The translations under genes were made by a program, and so were the position numbers. From the NCBI GenBank assembly GCA_029931535.1, contig JAQPZY010001164.1, positions 124,001 through 188,000 of the forward strand: a stretch of 64,000 nt of DNA, in the 5' to 3' direction. Source of the stretch: Margaritifera margaritifera (lineage: Eukaryota; Mollusca; Bivalvia; Unionida; Margaritiferidae). How positions within the stretch are numbered: position 1 is the stretch's first letter; the number at the start of each line of letters is the position of its first letter. The notes below the pieces were generated by a model. It did not search any database, was not told the DNA's origin, and saw nothing but the letters and a program-made list of their open reading frames with translations. Below, piece after piece: positions 46,621 through 59,409 of the stretch.

Positions 46621-46740
46621 GAAAACAGTAGTTTCAGACAGACAAATCATAATCCGGGTCTGTTTTAGAGAACCCTAAGGAGTCGATATTTTGAGACAGT
46701 TCAGAGTGAAATTCATTTTGAGCCAATTTGTTTAAGCATC

Positions 46741-46811
46741 GGTATTGTATATATACATACATACACATATATATGTGTGTGTGTGTGTGCGTGTGTATGT
46801 GTGTGTGTGTT
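46741..46811. repeat. (TA/CA)n and (GT)n microsatellite
   Basis: Short compound dinucleotide and tetranucleotide run. The stretch from 46812 to 47416 shows no gene. Confidence 0.85.
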
Positions 46812-47416
46812 GTTGATCACAAGTTCTACTGAGCAAACAGAACATAAGAATACAGTGTTTCATTCATATAACTAACTGCTGAATAATCGATCAGTAAATT
46901 AGTTCCACTTTCTCAAAATACATTTTATTCACGTTTGTCTGAAGTGACACTTTGTGCTAGAGATAATCCATTTTGCAATTATTGCCTTACGGGTATATTT
47001 CTTCAGGTCGATCGAGACCTTTTCTGAGAATACATCTGCACTGATCTCCGTCATTTAATTGACCACTAGCACTGGTCTAAAAATTTTTCGAAGTCGTCTG
47101 CTTCAGAGATAAAATGTGCTATTTATTAGGGATTTTGATGTGCTGAATTCAAATATGGCAATTAAAACAACTAATTGGCTACTGTTTCCAAGATATTTAA
47201 GTTTTTACATTTTACGTGTGTACATTGTAGAGTTTTAATCATAAATTGTAAACCTAGGTCTTTTCATCTGTTTATGGTTGCTTTACATAATAATATTTCA
47301 CCTGTCCTGTTTATGTATCACTTTAAAAAATAGCAAAATGGTTATATAAATAAAAAATATATTGAAACAAAAGTCAAAAAGAACTATTATGTATATATAA
47401 GTACATAGTTTAGTCC

Positions 47417-49111
47417 TTATTCAGTGTCTACTCGGCGCTTCTTGGCATGTCTCTTGTATTCATTAAATGGAGCATCTCTTGTCACTGTATAGCAATAGTC
47501 TGCAAGCGTTGATGGGCTCCATTTGCCCTGATAGCGTTTCTCCATTGTTGCAATGTTCTGGTGAAATCGCTCGCCGTGCTCGTCGCTCACTGCTCCGCAG
47601 TTCGGTCGAAAAAAATCTAGAGGAGAGTGCAAAAAATGTATCTTTAGTGGCATGTTGCAATCAAGGCTTTTGTATGCCTTGAGAAGGTTTTCCACCAACT
47701 CCCTGTAGTTTTCTGCCTTGTTGTTTCCGAGAAAATGTGTTGCCACTAACTGGAAGGCTTTCCATGCCGTCTTTTCCTTGCCACGCAGTGCACGGTGAAA
47801 TAAATCATCTCGAAGAAGTTCACGAATCTGAGGACCAACAAAGACACCTTCCTTTATCTTAGCTTCACTTAACCTTGGAAATTTTCCACGGAGGTACTTG
47901 AAAGCTGCTTGTGTTTTGTCCATGGCCTTGACAAAGTTCTTCATCATATCCAGCTTGATGTGCAAGGGTGGTAATAAAATCTTCCTTGATTCAACAAGTG
48001 GTGGATGCTGAACACTTTTCATCCCTGGCTCCAATGACTGTCGGAGTGGCCAATCTCTCGTGATGTAATGGGAATCTCTCGCACGACTATCCCATTCGCA
48101 GAGAAAACAGCAGTACTCTGTGTATCTAGTCTGCAGACCTAGCAAGAGAGCAAGAACCTTGAAATCGCCACAAAGCTGCCACTGATGTTAATCATAGTTT
48201 ATGCACCTCAAAAGTTGTTTCATGTTTTCATAGGTTTCCTTCATTTGGACTGCATGACCAACTGGAATTGATGGCAAAACACTGCCATTATGCAGCAAAA
48301 CAGCTTGAAGACTCGTCTTCGATGAATCAATGAACAGTCTCCACTCATCTGGATCATGAACGATGTTGATGGCTGCCATCACACCATCGATGTTGTTGCT
48401 GACTACAATATCACCTTCCATGAAGAAGAATGGGACAAGATCCTTTTCACGGTCACGGAACATGGAAACCCTAACATCACCTGCCAGGAGATTCCACTGC
48501 TGTAGTCTGGAGTCCAACAGCTCTGCCTTACTCTTTGGTAGTTCCAAATCCCTGACAAGGTCATTCAGTTCACCTTGTGTTATGAGGTGTGGTTCAGAGG
48601 AGGAGGATGGGAGAAAATATGGGTCATGTGACATTGATGGTTCAGGACTAGAAGTTTCACCCTCTTCCTATTCCTCGTCTGACTCAAGGGAGAATGATTG
48701 TGGTGCATCATGAACCGGCAGTCCTTCTCCGTGCGATACTGGGCGTATAGCTGACGGAATGTTTGGATAATGCACAGTCCACTTTTTCTTCTTTGACACA
48801 CCTTTCCCAACTGGAGGCACCATGCAAAAGTAACAATAGCTGATATGATCTGTTGGCTCTCTCCAAATCATTGGCACTGCAAAAGGCATAGATTTTATTT
48901 TCCTGTTCAACCACTGGCAAAGATTTGTTGCACAAGTGTTGCAGCATATGTGTGGGGCCCACATATTGTCCTGATCTCCAATTTTGCAGCCAAAATAAAG
49001 GTGATAGGGTGTCTTAACCATAGTGGTTATACTGCGCTTGTGTGATGCAAAAGTCACTTCACCACAAACATAGCAGACGTTATCTGCATTGTTCACACAA
49101 GTAAGAGGCAT
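47417..49111 (-). pseudogene. transposase-like multicopy protein, two nonsense codons
   Basis: One - strand frame of 565 codons from ATG 49111 to 47417, broken only by TAG (48665-48667) and TAA (48185-48187). The N-terminus has zinc-finger-like pairs (CYVCGEV, CCNTCATNLC, CYFC). The middle has FIDSSKTSLQAVLLHNG and, after the second stop, CGDFKVLALLLG and CFLCEWDSRARDSHY. The C-terminal part has LLPPLHIKLDMMKNFVKAMD, GPQIRELL and AVSDEHGERFHQNIATME. Proteins of this pattern occur in many copies in arthropods and other invertebrates and are probably encoded by a DNA transposon; the Asp/Glu-rich blocks suggest an RNase H-like core. The exact superfamily is not established by what I can see. Confidence 0.65.
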
Positions 49112-50117
49112 CTCTGCTCACTTTGGCTAAACGGAAATGTGTCCCTTTGCAAAATCAAACACTGGCAAATAAGAGAGCACGACACTGTATGATTTGTAGA
49201 GCTGATATAGGGCAATTTCTTCAGCAGAGTGATGTACGCTTAGTTATGATTGCATCATCCATGACTTCTAGGAATAACATGATGCAATTCATATCATGTA
49301 TGACGCAATACCAGCTTCAGATTGCATCATTCATTGTTTTGCCTAAAAAGCAAGTACTGTCCGAACCCAGTCATAGATTTATTCATAGATCCAGTCAAAA
49401 ATGTATTTTAGTCATTTCTGGTCTAAATTGAGATCGCTACCCTTTATAACTCACTTATCCTTCGCCATTCCAAAGTCAAGGGTCGTATATACTGACCCAG
49501 TATAATATCTTTAAAACTAGAGCCAATCAACAATTTTAAGCATTATTTTCGTTCTCAGTGACCCAGAATTAGTAAAGTTTGACAACATTTATTGCGGAAG
49601 CATTTTGGCTGTAGACCAGTGTAGCCTGGGCTGTGACATATAAATCTGGGGAATGCATGTGTCCGGCACAAACGGTTGTATGATTTTCCCTTAAATGAGA
49701 CAGCAGCTTCTCCCTGCCATATACTTTGAAAAGATCAAAAAGCGCTACCACCTTTCAAGTTTCCCGCATGTGTACCACTGTGTCAGCAGCACAGTTATAG
49801 TTGAGAGAGTGAAACACATTTACTACGGAACTATTTATATATGGAAAAGATATAAGCTTTGTTTCGAAAAATGTATTTTTCCTTTCTTTTTGTTGGGGAG
49901 GGGGTTGAAACCAATTTCAATCATGTAATACTTACCTGTTACTATTGCATTACTTTCTATTCTGGGACTCATAGTCTCTCATCCAAGCTACATTATACAG
50001 GATTCCTTCCCCCAATTAGTACTGGAAGGTCATAAAACTAAAAAGAGCCAGGACCCAGTCTAATTTCTTTGTCACAGCCCACATAGGGCATACTATCCTC
50101 TTTGACTTGGGCTTAGA
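49112..50117. other. no gene seen
   Basis: Probably the 5' flank and terminal region of the transposase-like element. It has a repeated ATGACGCAATACCAG / ATTGCATCATTCAT theme near 49300. No terminal inverted repeat could be fixed by eye. Confidence 0.35.
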
Positions 50118-50507
50118 TTACAGGACATTAGAGTGTGTGGGAGGATGGAATCTTTTCATCAGGAGCAAGTATTGCATATTTAGAATTAGTTTTACCTCTC
50201 CTCCCCAAATACATTTTAAAAGCAGTAATACATTGCCCGGTACTATTTTATTGCGAAGGTAAAATGAGACGAAGGTAGTATGAGACCGCCAGAATGCGTC
50301 TCTCATAACATCATCTAAAGATGAGTGATTCCAATAGGCCCAAGAAGTAGCAATATCCCTAGCTTCATGGGCTTTAATTCTCATGAAAGAAAGGTCCCTC
50401 TCAGTGAGGGACCGATAAGCTCTCTTGATAGTGAGGACACGATGATCTGATGTAAGAGCCCACATCAAGTTTAATAGATCGAAATCGCTGCTCTTCCTTT
50501 TCCGCAT
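50118..50507 (-). pseudogene. DIRS-type tyrosine recombinase fragment
   Basis: A 129-codon - strand frame. The segment IKAHEARDIATSWAYWNHSS, then LDDVMRDAFWRSHTTFVSFY, carries the H-x-x-R core of a tyrosine recombinase. It also has the W-S-TF-SFYLR region where the catalytic Tyr lies, as in DIRS-like retrotransposons. Upstream on - (50508-50840), broken frames with RPLWGKNVLRL and IRPKDPRRL probably continue the same element. No reverse transcriptase part was recognised. Confidence 0.5.
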
Positions 50508-51486
50508 GGCGCGATTCGCTAGTCCACCTCAAAGGGACACCAAATTTGAGAAGGCACCGCTCCTCCTCACCAGGTGGACACGACTTGCTATCTAGTGTTT
50601 TTTCTCCCTTTGCAGAGACCCATGGTCTGACAACATCGGATCAAGCGCCTTGGATCCTTGGGCCTTATAACATTTCTGAACCACAAAAGTCTCAGAACAT
50701 TCTTGCCCCACAGGGGCCTTATTCTTCTCACAAAGTAGAAAACATCCAGGCCCTTCCTGAGAACGAAGATGAGAAGGAGTAAGGGCCTTTCTTCCTCTTC
50801 TTATACGTAGGGCGACTTTTATAAAGGACCAAAAAATACTACATTGGAGTTATAAACAGATAGAAATGACCTAAAATGGGATCAGAGTTGTTGTTGTTGT
50901 TGTTCTTGCTGGGGGACAGGGGGCCCGAATAAGTTTGACTATTAAATTATTAGCTTTTTCCATGAAAATATTTGTTTTAAATTATCTACAACATATATTG
51001 TACACTGTATAATATGACATAAATGATTAAAACTTTCAAAGTAAGTTGTTTAAAAAAACCCTGAAAGGCAATACGGAATGTTGCAAAATAATCACTATAA
51101 AATTCTATGGACAATTTTTCAGCAAAACTATTTCGAAATCCACTGAGTTATTTCTGTACCTTACCTTAACAAGAGGCCCAAGTTAGTCTAAGATCTCACC
51201 TGGCTGACATCTGTCTAAAAGCCAAATGTAAAAGCAGTTGGGCAAGAAATCTGGCTCAGGTGAATACTTTCAGTTGAAATTTCTTATTGTGCTGTTGCTT
51301 GCATATATTATGAAAACAACTGTTTCGAGGTCTTCCATTTTCACCCATATTTGATGGCACATCAGCACCATGTGTATTACAGTAAAGGTCTATATGCCAG
51401 GACGTTTGTGTAAAAGCTCGTCAAATTCTGTTTAGCAGTTTTTGAGATAAAATTGTGTAAATAATTTTCTACTTTTCATGGTGGAT

Positions 51487-51488
<2 letters not shown>

Positions 51489-51564
<76 letters not shown>

Positions 51565-51576
51565 TGTGTGTGTGTG
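51489..51576. repeat. (TA)n then (GT)n microsatellite
   Basis: Present only in copy B, at the point where copies A and B stop matching (A position 10465). Confidence 0.95.
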
Positions 51577-51649
51577 ATTGTAGCATCCAAAATAAATTCA
51601 TTTCATGATGATTTATAGTTGGTTAAATAAGCTTTCTTTGTACATGTCT

Positions 51650-54170
51650 AACTTTAGGAGCATATTTCCACCTATGTCAGTCCTAAAATCATACTGCATA
51701 CTTTAAAGACCACACAATTCTTTTACTACAATACCATTCATCTCATACTTGAACAATCCAACAACTTTCTTGTTAATTAATGGCACTGAATATATGTTAT
51801 CACTTCTGTAATCACCTGTGTCTAGTACTGAATATTTTGTTTCATGTCATTATAAAAGTTATCTGTTTCAACATTAATGTATAATGAATCTATATTGGTA
51901 ATAAAAAGATTCATTTTGTCTCCTTGCTCTTTACCTTGTTGTAATATAAGTTTTATATCAGCAACTTATTTCAAGTACTATATAATTACCATATACTTGT
52001 TTAAGTTTATTTCCTTGTTTTTTAAGCTAATACTATATCTTCATCTCTTAGCCTTCAATTCGCAAAATAAAAGATCGTTTTGAAGTTTAAAATATTTGTT
52101 TTGCCAGTGCATAATTTAACATTCGTTCCCTTTCTTAAATGTTCGATCTGTTTTCCAAAGACAGAATTATTAATTAACATAAAAAATTATTTTTCAAACT
52201 CATTAGTTGCCTTTGTTCTCACTGATGTACTTATCTATATACATGCTTTAAACCATGACCTTTCAACAAATATGAATGTATCTTTTTTAGTTTTATTTCT
52301 AACTGAACATTCAATTTCAAATTGCGATAGTGGATAATATATCTTTCTTTGTTTGTAATGTGCATAACAATTTAGCTGCTGGTGGTTTTGTGCCATTCTT
52401 CTATAAATTTATTTTGAAATGGTGACATATCATCTTGATTGGGAATTACTTTTTCTGGCGCCAAAGGATAATCTTTAAAATAGCCATGCAAATTCGTTGG
52501 TATTTCTAAATAAACATCTAAACTTCTACCAAATATTTTTATCACTCCAATACATTAAATGTTCCTTGAATACTTTTCATTTGTTCTTTGTTTGCCCAAA
52601 CAAAGTTTCTTACAGGGATTGGCTGACACATGAAACAGCCATATACATTACGGAGATGTAGCTTCCTGTTGAATTACCTTGGCTTTGATATATCAATATC
52701 ATCACCATCTTTAGTATTATTTAAGCTATCAGGTGAGTAGGCTCCACAGTCCACATAATACTAATTATTTGCTTTAGCATATCTATTCGTGATCATGCTG
52801 ATTCTTCTTCTAATTCCAGAGTTAATCACTAAATAGATATCATAATATATAATCAAGTCTAATTCTACCTTAATTAGTTTCAAACTCACACCATAAGCTT
52901 GTTCTGGTGCAGTAAAATAAAGTGCTGTATTGAGTTTGTTGCAATCCTTTCACACATATCTGAATTCCTCAAATATATTCTGTAGCATTAAAGTATCGTT
53001 CTTATGTTGTCGTCATGAAGATCACCAAGAGAATTTCATCTGAACTATTTCATAACATCTTCAACATATTGGTAATCCTCTTCACTAATTCCAGATTCAG
53101 TTTTAATAAAATGTATTTATTGATACTAATTCGGTTTCATTACACCTTTAAAATGAATCCATATATTCATGATAATATCTTTATCCAATTTTTTAAAATT
53201 TTGTTGTTTGTTTACCAGTTTTATTAATATTCTTTTCACACATATGACATATACTGGTGGAATTATAATGCTTTTGTTGAATATCATATGAGAAGCATTT
53301 CTTGGTTGTACCGTCTGTACTCGCGTATAAATCGGATCAAAATGAGAAGAAAAAAACATAGACCCTGATCTGCCATCGCATAATGCGCCGGCAGATCAGA
53401 ATCTATGTCGTTTGTTCTACTGATTAGTCCTTACAAACTGCATAGACCCTGATCTGCCGACGCATTATGCGACGGCAGATCTGGTTCTATGCAGTTTGCA
53501 GTTGTTATTGAATTATACGCAAGTATATACGGTAATTCCTCCTAAAGTTTCTGTTATTTATTGCACAAATGTTGGTAAAACTCATCTATGCAGTCTTCTC
53601 CTCTGTAAACCATAGGCTCATATTGCATTATTAATGGATTTAAGGTAAAGGCAAAATCTTAATGTGCTTTGCCGTTTTTGTGGTCCATGTCCTGGTTCAA
53701 GTCCTGTTTACAATTACTTATCGGCTAAATAGTTTCAAAATCAAAAGAAAGAACAAATGGAACAGTTGGTTGAGTTTTTTTTTTTTTAATTTAACAACAG
53801 GAACTTTTCTAGCATTATGTATATTGTGTATTTGGTTGCATAATCTTTTGTGATATTTGAACTTTAATTTAAAATAAACAAACAAACTTTACAGCACTTC
53901 TTTCAAGAAGTATTCTTTTTACCTCTCCTTTGTTTATTTGAGACTAAGCCAATTTTGATAAATTCTTTTTTCCACAATAATGAAAATTATTTTGGATTTC
54001 ATTATATACATGTATTATTAACATACCTACATCACAATCTTTTAATATTTCTACTTTTCTAACTGCTCTTATTTCGTTGTCTACCGCTTCATAGACAGTA
54101 ACAGACACATTTAATCGATTTTCAAATGCTTTTTTATCTTGTACATTTATTGGACATTTATCAAACCAAT
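51650..54170 (-). pseudogene. dead family-B DNA polymerase (copy B)
   Basis: Counterpart of the remnant at 11600-14330 with the same blocks: YEPMVYRGEDC, YMDSF, LAPEK, NNSVFGK and a degraded motif C (TNIDS). The extra C-terminal part LINKKVVGLFKYEMNGIVVK (about 51730-51800) is the usual end of this polymerase type and is absent from copy A. The endonuclease-VII-like segment and about 400 bp around it are deleted here. Many stops and shifts interrupt the frame. Two MITEs lie in or next to it. Confidence 0.7.
53310..53540. mobile_element. double-hairpin MITE (copy B counterpart)
   Basis: Same element and site as 13493-13705: TACTCGCGTATAAATC at left, two GCATAATGCG-centred palindromes, TATACGCAAGTA at right. 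Confidence 0.75.
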
Positions 54171-54223
54171 GTTATATTTATCGAGTTTATAATTTTTGTG
54201 GCCTATCCAGCTTATCCCTATGT

Positions 54224-54328
54224 GGGTTTATAATTGGTTTGGTGCTTTACGGCACAGCAACACAAGTAGGCTATTTAGTGCCGAGGCAATTGGAGTAAAG
54301 TGCCTTGCCCAAGGAGGGTTTATAATTG
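54224..54328 (+). mobile_element. short SINE-like insert (copy B counterpart)
   Basis: Same insert and same 13 bp GGGTTTATAATTG duplication as at 14387-14491. Confidence 0.65.
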
Positions 54329-54656
54329 ATTCTATTGCATAAAGAAAACATCTATTATCATAATTGTTTACATTTAAAGGAGATTTTCACACATTTTTTA
54401 TACCATCAGGTAAATCTATATATGGTTTTCCTCCAAACTGACTAAATCTGTGAATATGCAGAAATCAATAATTTATTTTATCACGAAACCATTTTTTATC
54501 TTGTTATTTTATTGTCAGATTTTGATTGTAGCTCATCAAACATTATTTTTGAAATCATTTGTTCACATTCAATTTCTGTTATGTTGATTATATATCTTGA
54601 TATTGTTTTGTACTACCAACCTCTATAATTTATGTTAAATAGTTTGCCAGTTATCT

Positions 54657-54882
54657 ACTGTATATACTCGCGTATAAACCAATATCAATCAGAAAAATGC
54701 ATAGACCCTGATCTGCCGTCGCATAATGCACCAGCAGATCTGGCTCTATGCAGTTTGTAGGGACTAATCAGTAGAACAAACAACATAGACCCTGATCTGT
54801 AGTCGCATTATGCGACAGCAGATCAGGATATATGTTGTTTGCATTTGGACTTGAGTTATAAGCGAGTAAGGACAGTAATCTA
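54657..54882. mobile_element. double-hairpin MITE, complete
   Basis: TATACTCGCGTATAAACC at left and GAGTTATAAGCGAGTA at right enclose two palindromes with GCATAGACCCTGATCTGCCG arms. The hairpin order is reversed relative to 53310-53540, so the element lies in the other orientation. Confidence 0.75.
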
Positions 54883-56109
54883 TTTTGTCAAGTTTTACTG
54901 AACCTAATTCTGTAATTTTGTTAATTATATTTTTTTTTAAGTTCAACTTCTTTAGAAAAAAAAGCAATCTCATCAAGCAAAGACCATTCCTGACTTTCTT
55001 TTTTTACACAAATTTAAACTTTTATTAAACGAGTTTTGTGGCTTATATGTCAAACAAATTATATCACAAATCCTCCAAATTTTGTTTTGGTTGGAATATT
55101 AGTACTTTGAATATCTCTTACCTTTAAAAAGGTGGTAATTTACTTCTTAGAGTGCCTTATTGTGATCTAGGTCAACTAATTAACCTCAAAGACAAAATAG
55201 GTTTACTTGGTACTTCTAGATTTGGGATATCCTAACAATATTCTTCTAAATCTATTTTTAGATTCCGTAGCAGTTAGTGCTATTGTAACAATCCTATTTT
55301 CGGGTATATTCTCAATTTTTTTGCTATTCTATTAAATAGTGTTTTACTTCAATTTGTCTTAATATTTTAGAAATCATATTTATTTTCCTCTTCCAGCTGG
55401 ACTAGGAATTAAACGAGGTTATAATCCACTTTCTATAGAATTTGGTGTTTCTGCATGAAGCAAATTATGTAGCGTTTGTATAGTACTATTTCCTTGGAAT
55501 AAAAAATTTGGCAACAAGGTTTCGTTGTAAAATGTTCATCTACTTTTTATTATACAGCTATAAAATTAGTGTTGAATTTGCTTTTTTCATGGGCGAACAT
55601 TGAGCCTATTGTTAAATGTTTTTCACATTTACAGGTATTATTAACTGGTTGTATTCTCGAATCCTGCTACTTCTTCCATTATTATACCAGTAAGATTTAG
55701 CTATATTTGCACAACATTTTTACAACTTGTCGATTGTATTTCTTCATCCAATTTAATCAAAAGACTCAACTTCATGACACACAGAACATATAATTGGTTC
55801 CAATTATATAATATAATATTTTTCATATGAATATTAGTACCATAAATAATAATACAATAAAGGAGATTATAACTGTTATCAATATGGCTCTTAAAGATGA
55901 TCAGCTAGGACGTAGGCTTCACTATCTTCGCTAAGAATGCAATATTTTCTTCAGGCTCCCAGCTATTAAAAAATTCGTTATATTTCGTCTATTATTCAGT
56001 GTACTTTTTCTGTGGGAGTCTGCAAAGGACTGTATAATTTTGGCATATGGGTTGCATCAGTTATTATGTAAAGACATAGTATTAAGATTTGTAAAGATGG
56101 CCACCTAAC

Positions 56110-56250
56110 CTTTCTCATCTCTGTCAACACCATTCCCTCAATATTCAGATCAGAGAGAAGTAACAGGATCTTCTCGAACCAGATGTCTTTGTCTGTATCA
56201 CTCACACTCATACATGGGGAATGGAATACCAGGTTTCTTATCTCAATGAT
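56110..56250 (-). CDS. CXorf38-like gene, exon 2 (copy B)
   Basis: A 141 bp exon, phase 0 at both ends. The acceptor is ACCTGCAG (exon starts 56250) and the donor GTTAGG starts at 56109. It encodes IIEIRNLVFHSPCMSVSDTD and KILLLLSDLNIEGM. It differs from copy A at four residues and keeps length, phase and sites, which argues that the exon is or was recently functional. It continues exon 1 at 57743-58234 across a 1.49 kb intron. Confidence 0.65.
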
Positions 56251-57742
56251 CTGCAGGTCAAATAATGTAATATAAATATATGCAAATAGAAAATAGAAAG
56301 GTATTATCACATACAGTCATAGCCATGTTATAAAAGTCAACAGAATGAATTTCAAGTGTAAAGATATCTGTGAAATAAATTATAATTAATAATGGGTGTG
56401 ATTTTAAGCATTGAGTGACACATATACAAATTTCATAGGACACTGAAAACTTTTTAAAAAGTTGAACATAAGCAAAATAATATTTGCTTAATTAACTCAT
56501 AATTCCCGTTCCCTTGCATATGACAGAACATTTAAATCTTCCTCGTGATTGTGAAAGTAAATGCTTTATATTGTAGACTTTTATTGCAGTATATCAAAAT
56601 GATCATTGAAGAATTATGGGACCTCTCTAGGATCAAGACGCATGTTTTCTCCTTGACTGCTAAAGTTTATCTTCTATGGTATGCTATTTCTCTTTCTTTT
56701 TGTCTTCATTCATCAATTGGAATATTGAATTATGGGCAATATAAACACATTATATAGCACTAAAAGTTGTTAAAAAGTGTTCACGAGCATGTACAAGCAA
56801 TACCCTGAGCTTTAGCTAAAGGGATTATGTATGAATCCCATATCAAACCGTACCAACAACGATTAACAATGAACTGAAATATCAGCGCTATAATGAAACT
56901 ATTCATTAATAACTGACCTGAATCAAGTGGGTAAAATAAAACATTGCATCTGTTTCATATGTGATTTCCGTACAAGATTATGAAATAAGAACGTGAAATA
57001 AGACCCGTAAAAATAAGAAGATTGAGTCCATCAATTGCCACTTGGTCAAAACGTCTGTTAGGAGAGAAGATTTGTCAACAATTTCATATAAAGGCAGTTC
57101 ATATTTACAAAGTCTACAGGAAAATGATAGACATCATGCATGTGTGCTTGTTTCAAGTTCGGTCAATACATTATTGATATATTAGCTTGTAGTGACATGT
57201 GTTTAGATAACAAGAACAGAACGAGTCAACATACATTTCTGTGTATCATCTTAAGCATAAACTAGGCAACAGGTGTGAATAATACAGGTACATGTATGGA
57301 TGAACAAAAACAAAAAGGAATATTGAAACTGAAGAACTGTGAAAAGCAAAACTCACATCTGTACCACTAATCAACTATGTTGCATGTCTCACACAGATAT
57401 CTATACAGATTTGCGGAAACAGTTTCTATACACCCACCCCACTTCCAAGTTTGCTGGTCGGATGATAATATATATGAAGTATTTTCAGAAGAAAAAGTCA
57501 TACCAGCGATGGCTAAGTGACTTTTATGGCAGACTTACAGTCAGTGGATAGAAAGGTGAAATCCTGCCCAGACCATCCGAAGCTGGCTGCTGTGCTGTGC
57601 CTCGGTGCAAAGCCTTTCACTCACATTATCTCAGCACTAAGTAATTTGTGATATTCTAATCTGCTATTATGCATCAATCAATCAATGAATCAGATAATCA
57701 ATAAAAACAACACAGTAAGAAATAATAAATATATTGACTTAC

Positions 57743-58234
57743 ATCAGATACCAGCTGCACATTGATTGGACGGAACTCGTTGCAGTACTTAATCAGTGAC
57801 AGTAACGCTGGACTGTCAAGTTCCTGTGGGAGATTAGCATTATTCCATTGACCTTTGGTCATATAGATCTTTGCAATTTCCCAAGGTTCAGTGGACCAAT
57901 TGGTAATATCTGCGTTTTTCCAGTTGATGGTTTTTATCTGTGGATCATCATGCTTTGTGAGAATCTCCTGCAGCCAGACATTACAGACACTGTTGATACA
58001 TCTGATGGACCAACCTCCTGTGATGCGCTGTCGGTGGATTCCTTTCCAGCTGCATGCACTACACTGATGGTGCGAACCCAGTAAAGTCAAAATGTTGTCT
58101 TTGACATTACTGTGCAGTCTCCTCACGCCAATCTTTGTGTAGTCATGAAGACTCTCTTTCAAGCTCCCAAGCGCCAAAGTACATTTCAACCAGTTCTTAT
58201 ACTTAGAATCCGATAACCTTGCCAGAATACTCAT
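57743..58234 (-). CDS. CXorf38-like gene, exon 1 coding part (copy B)
   Basis: 164 codons from ATG 58234 to the GTAAGT donor (57742-57737), the same length as copy A with no stop. MSILARLSDSKYKNWLKC, the Cys pairs and the EPWEIAKIYM and ALLSLIKYCNEF blocks are retained. About 13 residues differ from copy A, most in residues 11-75, although the last 80 residues are nearly identical. The upstream ATG of copy A is ATA here, supporting the start given. The function of CXorf38-family proteins is unknown. Confidence 0.7.
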
Positions 58235-59409
58235 TTGGTCTTGCCTGTATATAGTAAAATTTCATGATGTAGAAAATGAAGAAAAATAAAACCCAGCAAC
58301 AAATATTTCTTATAACCTTAAATCTAAAATCTAATTGAGATTTAAATATATCTCAGTGTTAAAGAAAATAATACATACGGACTCGGTATTGGGAATGCAA
58401 CAATTTTGCAGAAAAGAAAGATGTGACAATATTTTCACTGATTCACGTATGATAATGGGAAGATTTTGTTTTCAATAATACTGGTGTGACAACTTTTAAA
58501 AAATAAAAATGAAAAAACATCCCTTTCTTTTCAAAAAATTGTTTTGGAATTTGTGTTGACGCTGGACGTTCGGACAATTAGGCATGATCAATCCATAGGC
58601 TGCAGTAACTTTGTAATCGGACCAATAAATTTGGTAAAGTATGCATACCTATGTTCTATCTCTTCTTACTTAGTGTGGAGAAAATGGGTTCCTTTTGACT
58701 AAAAACACATTTCATCTTTTGTTTTATTATCATGTCATAAGTTAGATTCTGCAGCATCTATATTTGGCTGACCAATGGCCATTATCTCTGAAATAATAAA
58801 TAAATACTAAAATGACCAGTCTGATGTTAATGACAAGCTTCCCTTACAAAAAGCCTCCATGCACGGTACCTGTATTAATTAGTGTAAGTAGTCGGAGGGA
58901 AACTTACCTGTAAAAATGCTTGTGTCAAGTTACGATTTCTACTATGTATTGTTTGTGTATAATTACTATAAGTAAGATCGGTTGTTAGTGACTCAGTATG
59001 AAAATACACTAAGTCAGAATAAACGAACTTGGAGAGAGACTTGTGCCAAGTCAAGTTTTCTACCGTCTATGTATTATACCATACAGGCTCACTAGCATTC
59101 TGCAGTATACAAGAATTCCATGGAATGATACTGTCTTGCCGTGTTCCTCTAATTTAAATCCCCAGAACCATGTATAGTCTCCAGAGTAAGAAAATCGGTT
59201 ACAGTCGCCTAGTTTCCATGATTGTAGATATTAATCCCAAAAAGAGGTCCAAGTGGGCCTGATATCATCCATCTGGCTTACATAACTTAAGAGTTGACCA
59301 TTTCACTATGCAGGCTAATGTAGGACTTTCAGAACATAACCTTGTTAAACTGTGTCCCAGATTTTATACCATATGGATCTTACCTATTTACTATATCATG
59401 ATAACACAT

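Noticed and set aside
49123..49431. Plus-strand 102-codon frame upstream of the transposase-like gene
   Set aside because: No codon-level or motif support; probably flank or terminal sequence of that element.
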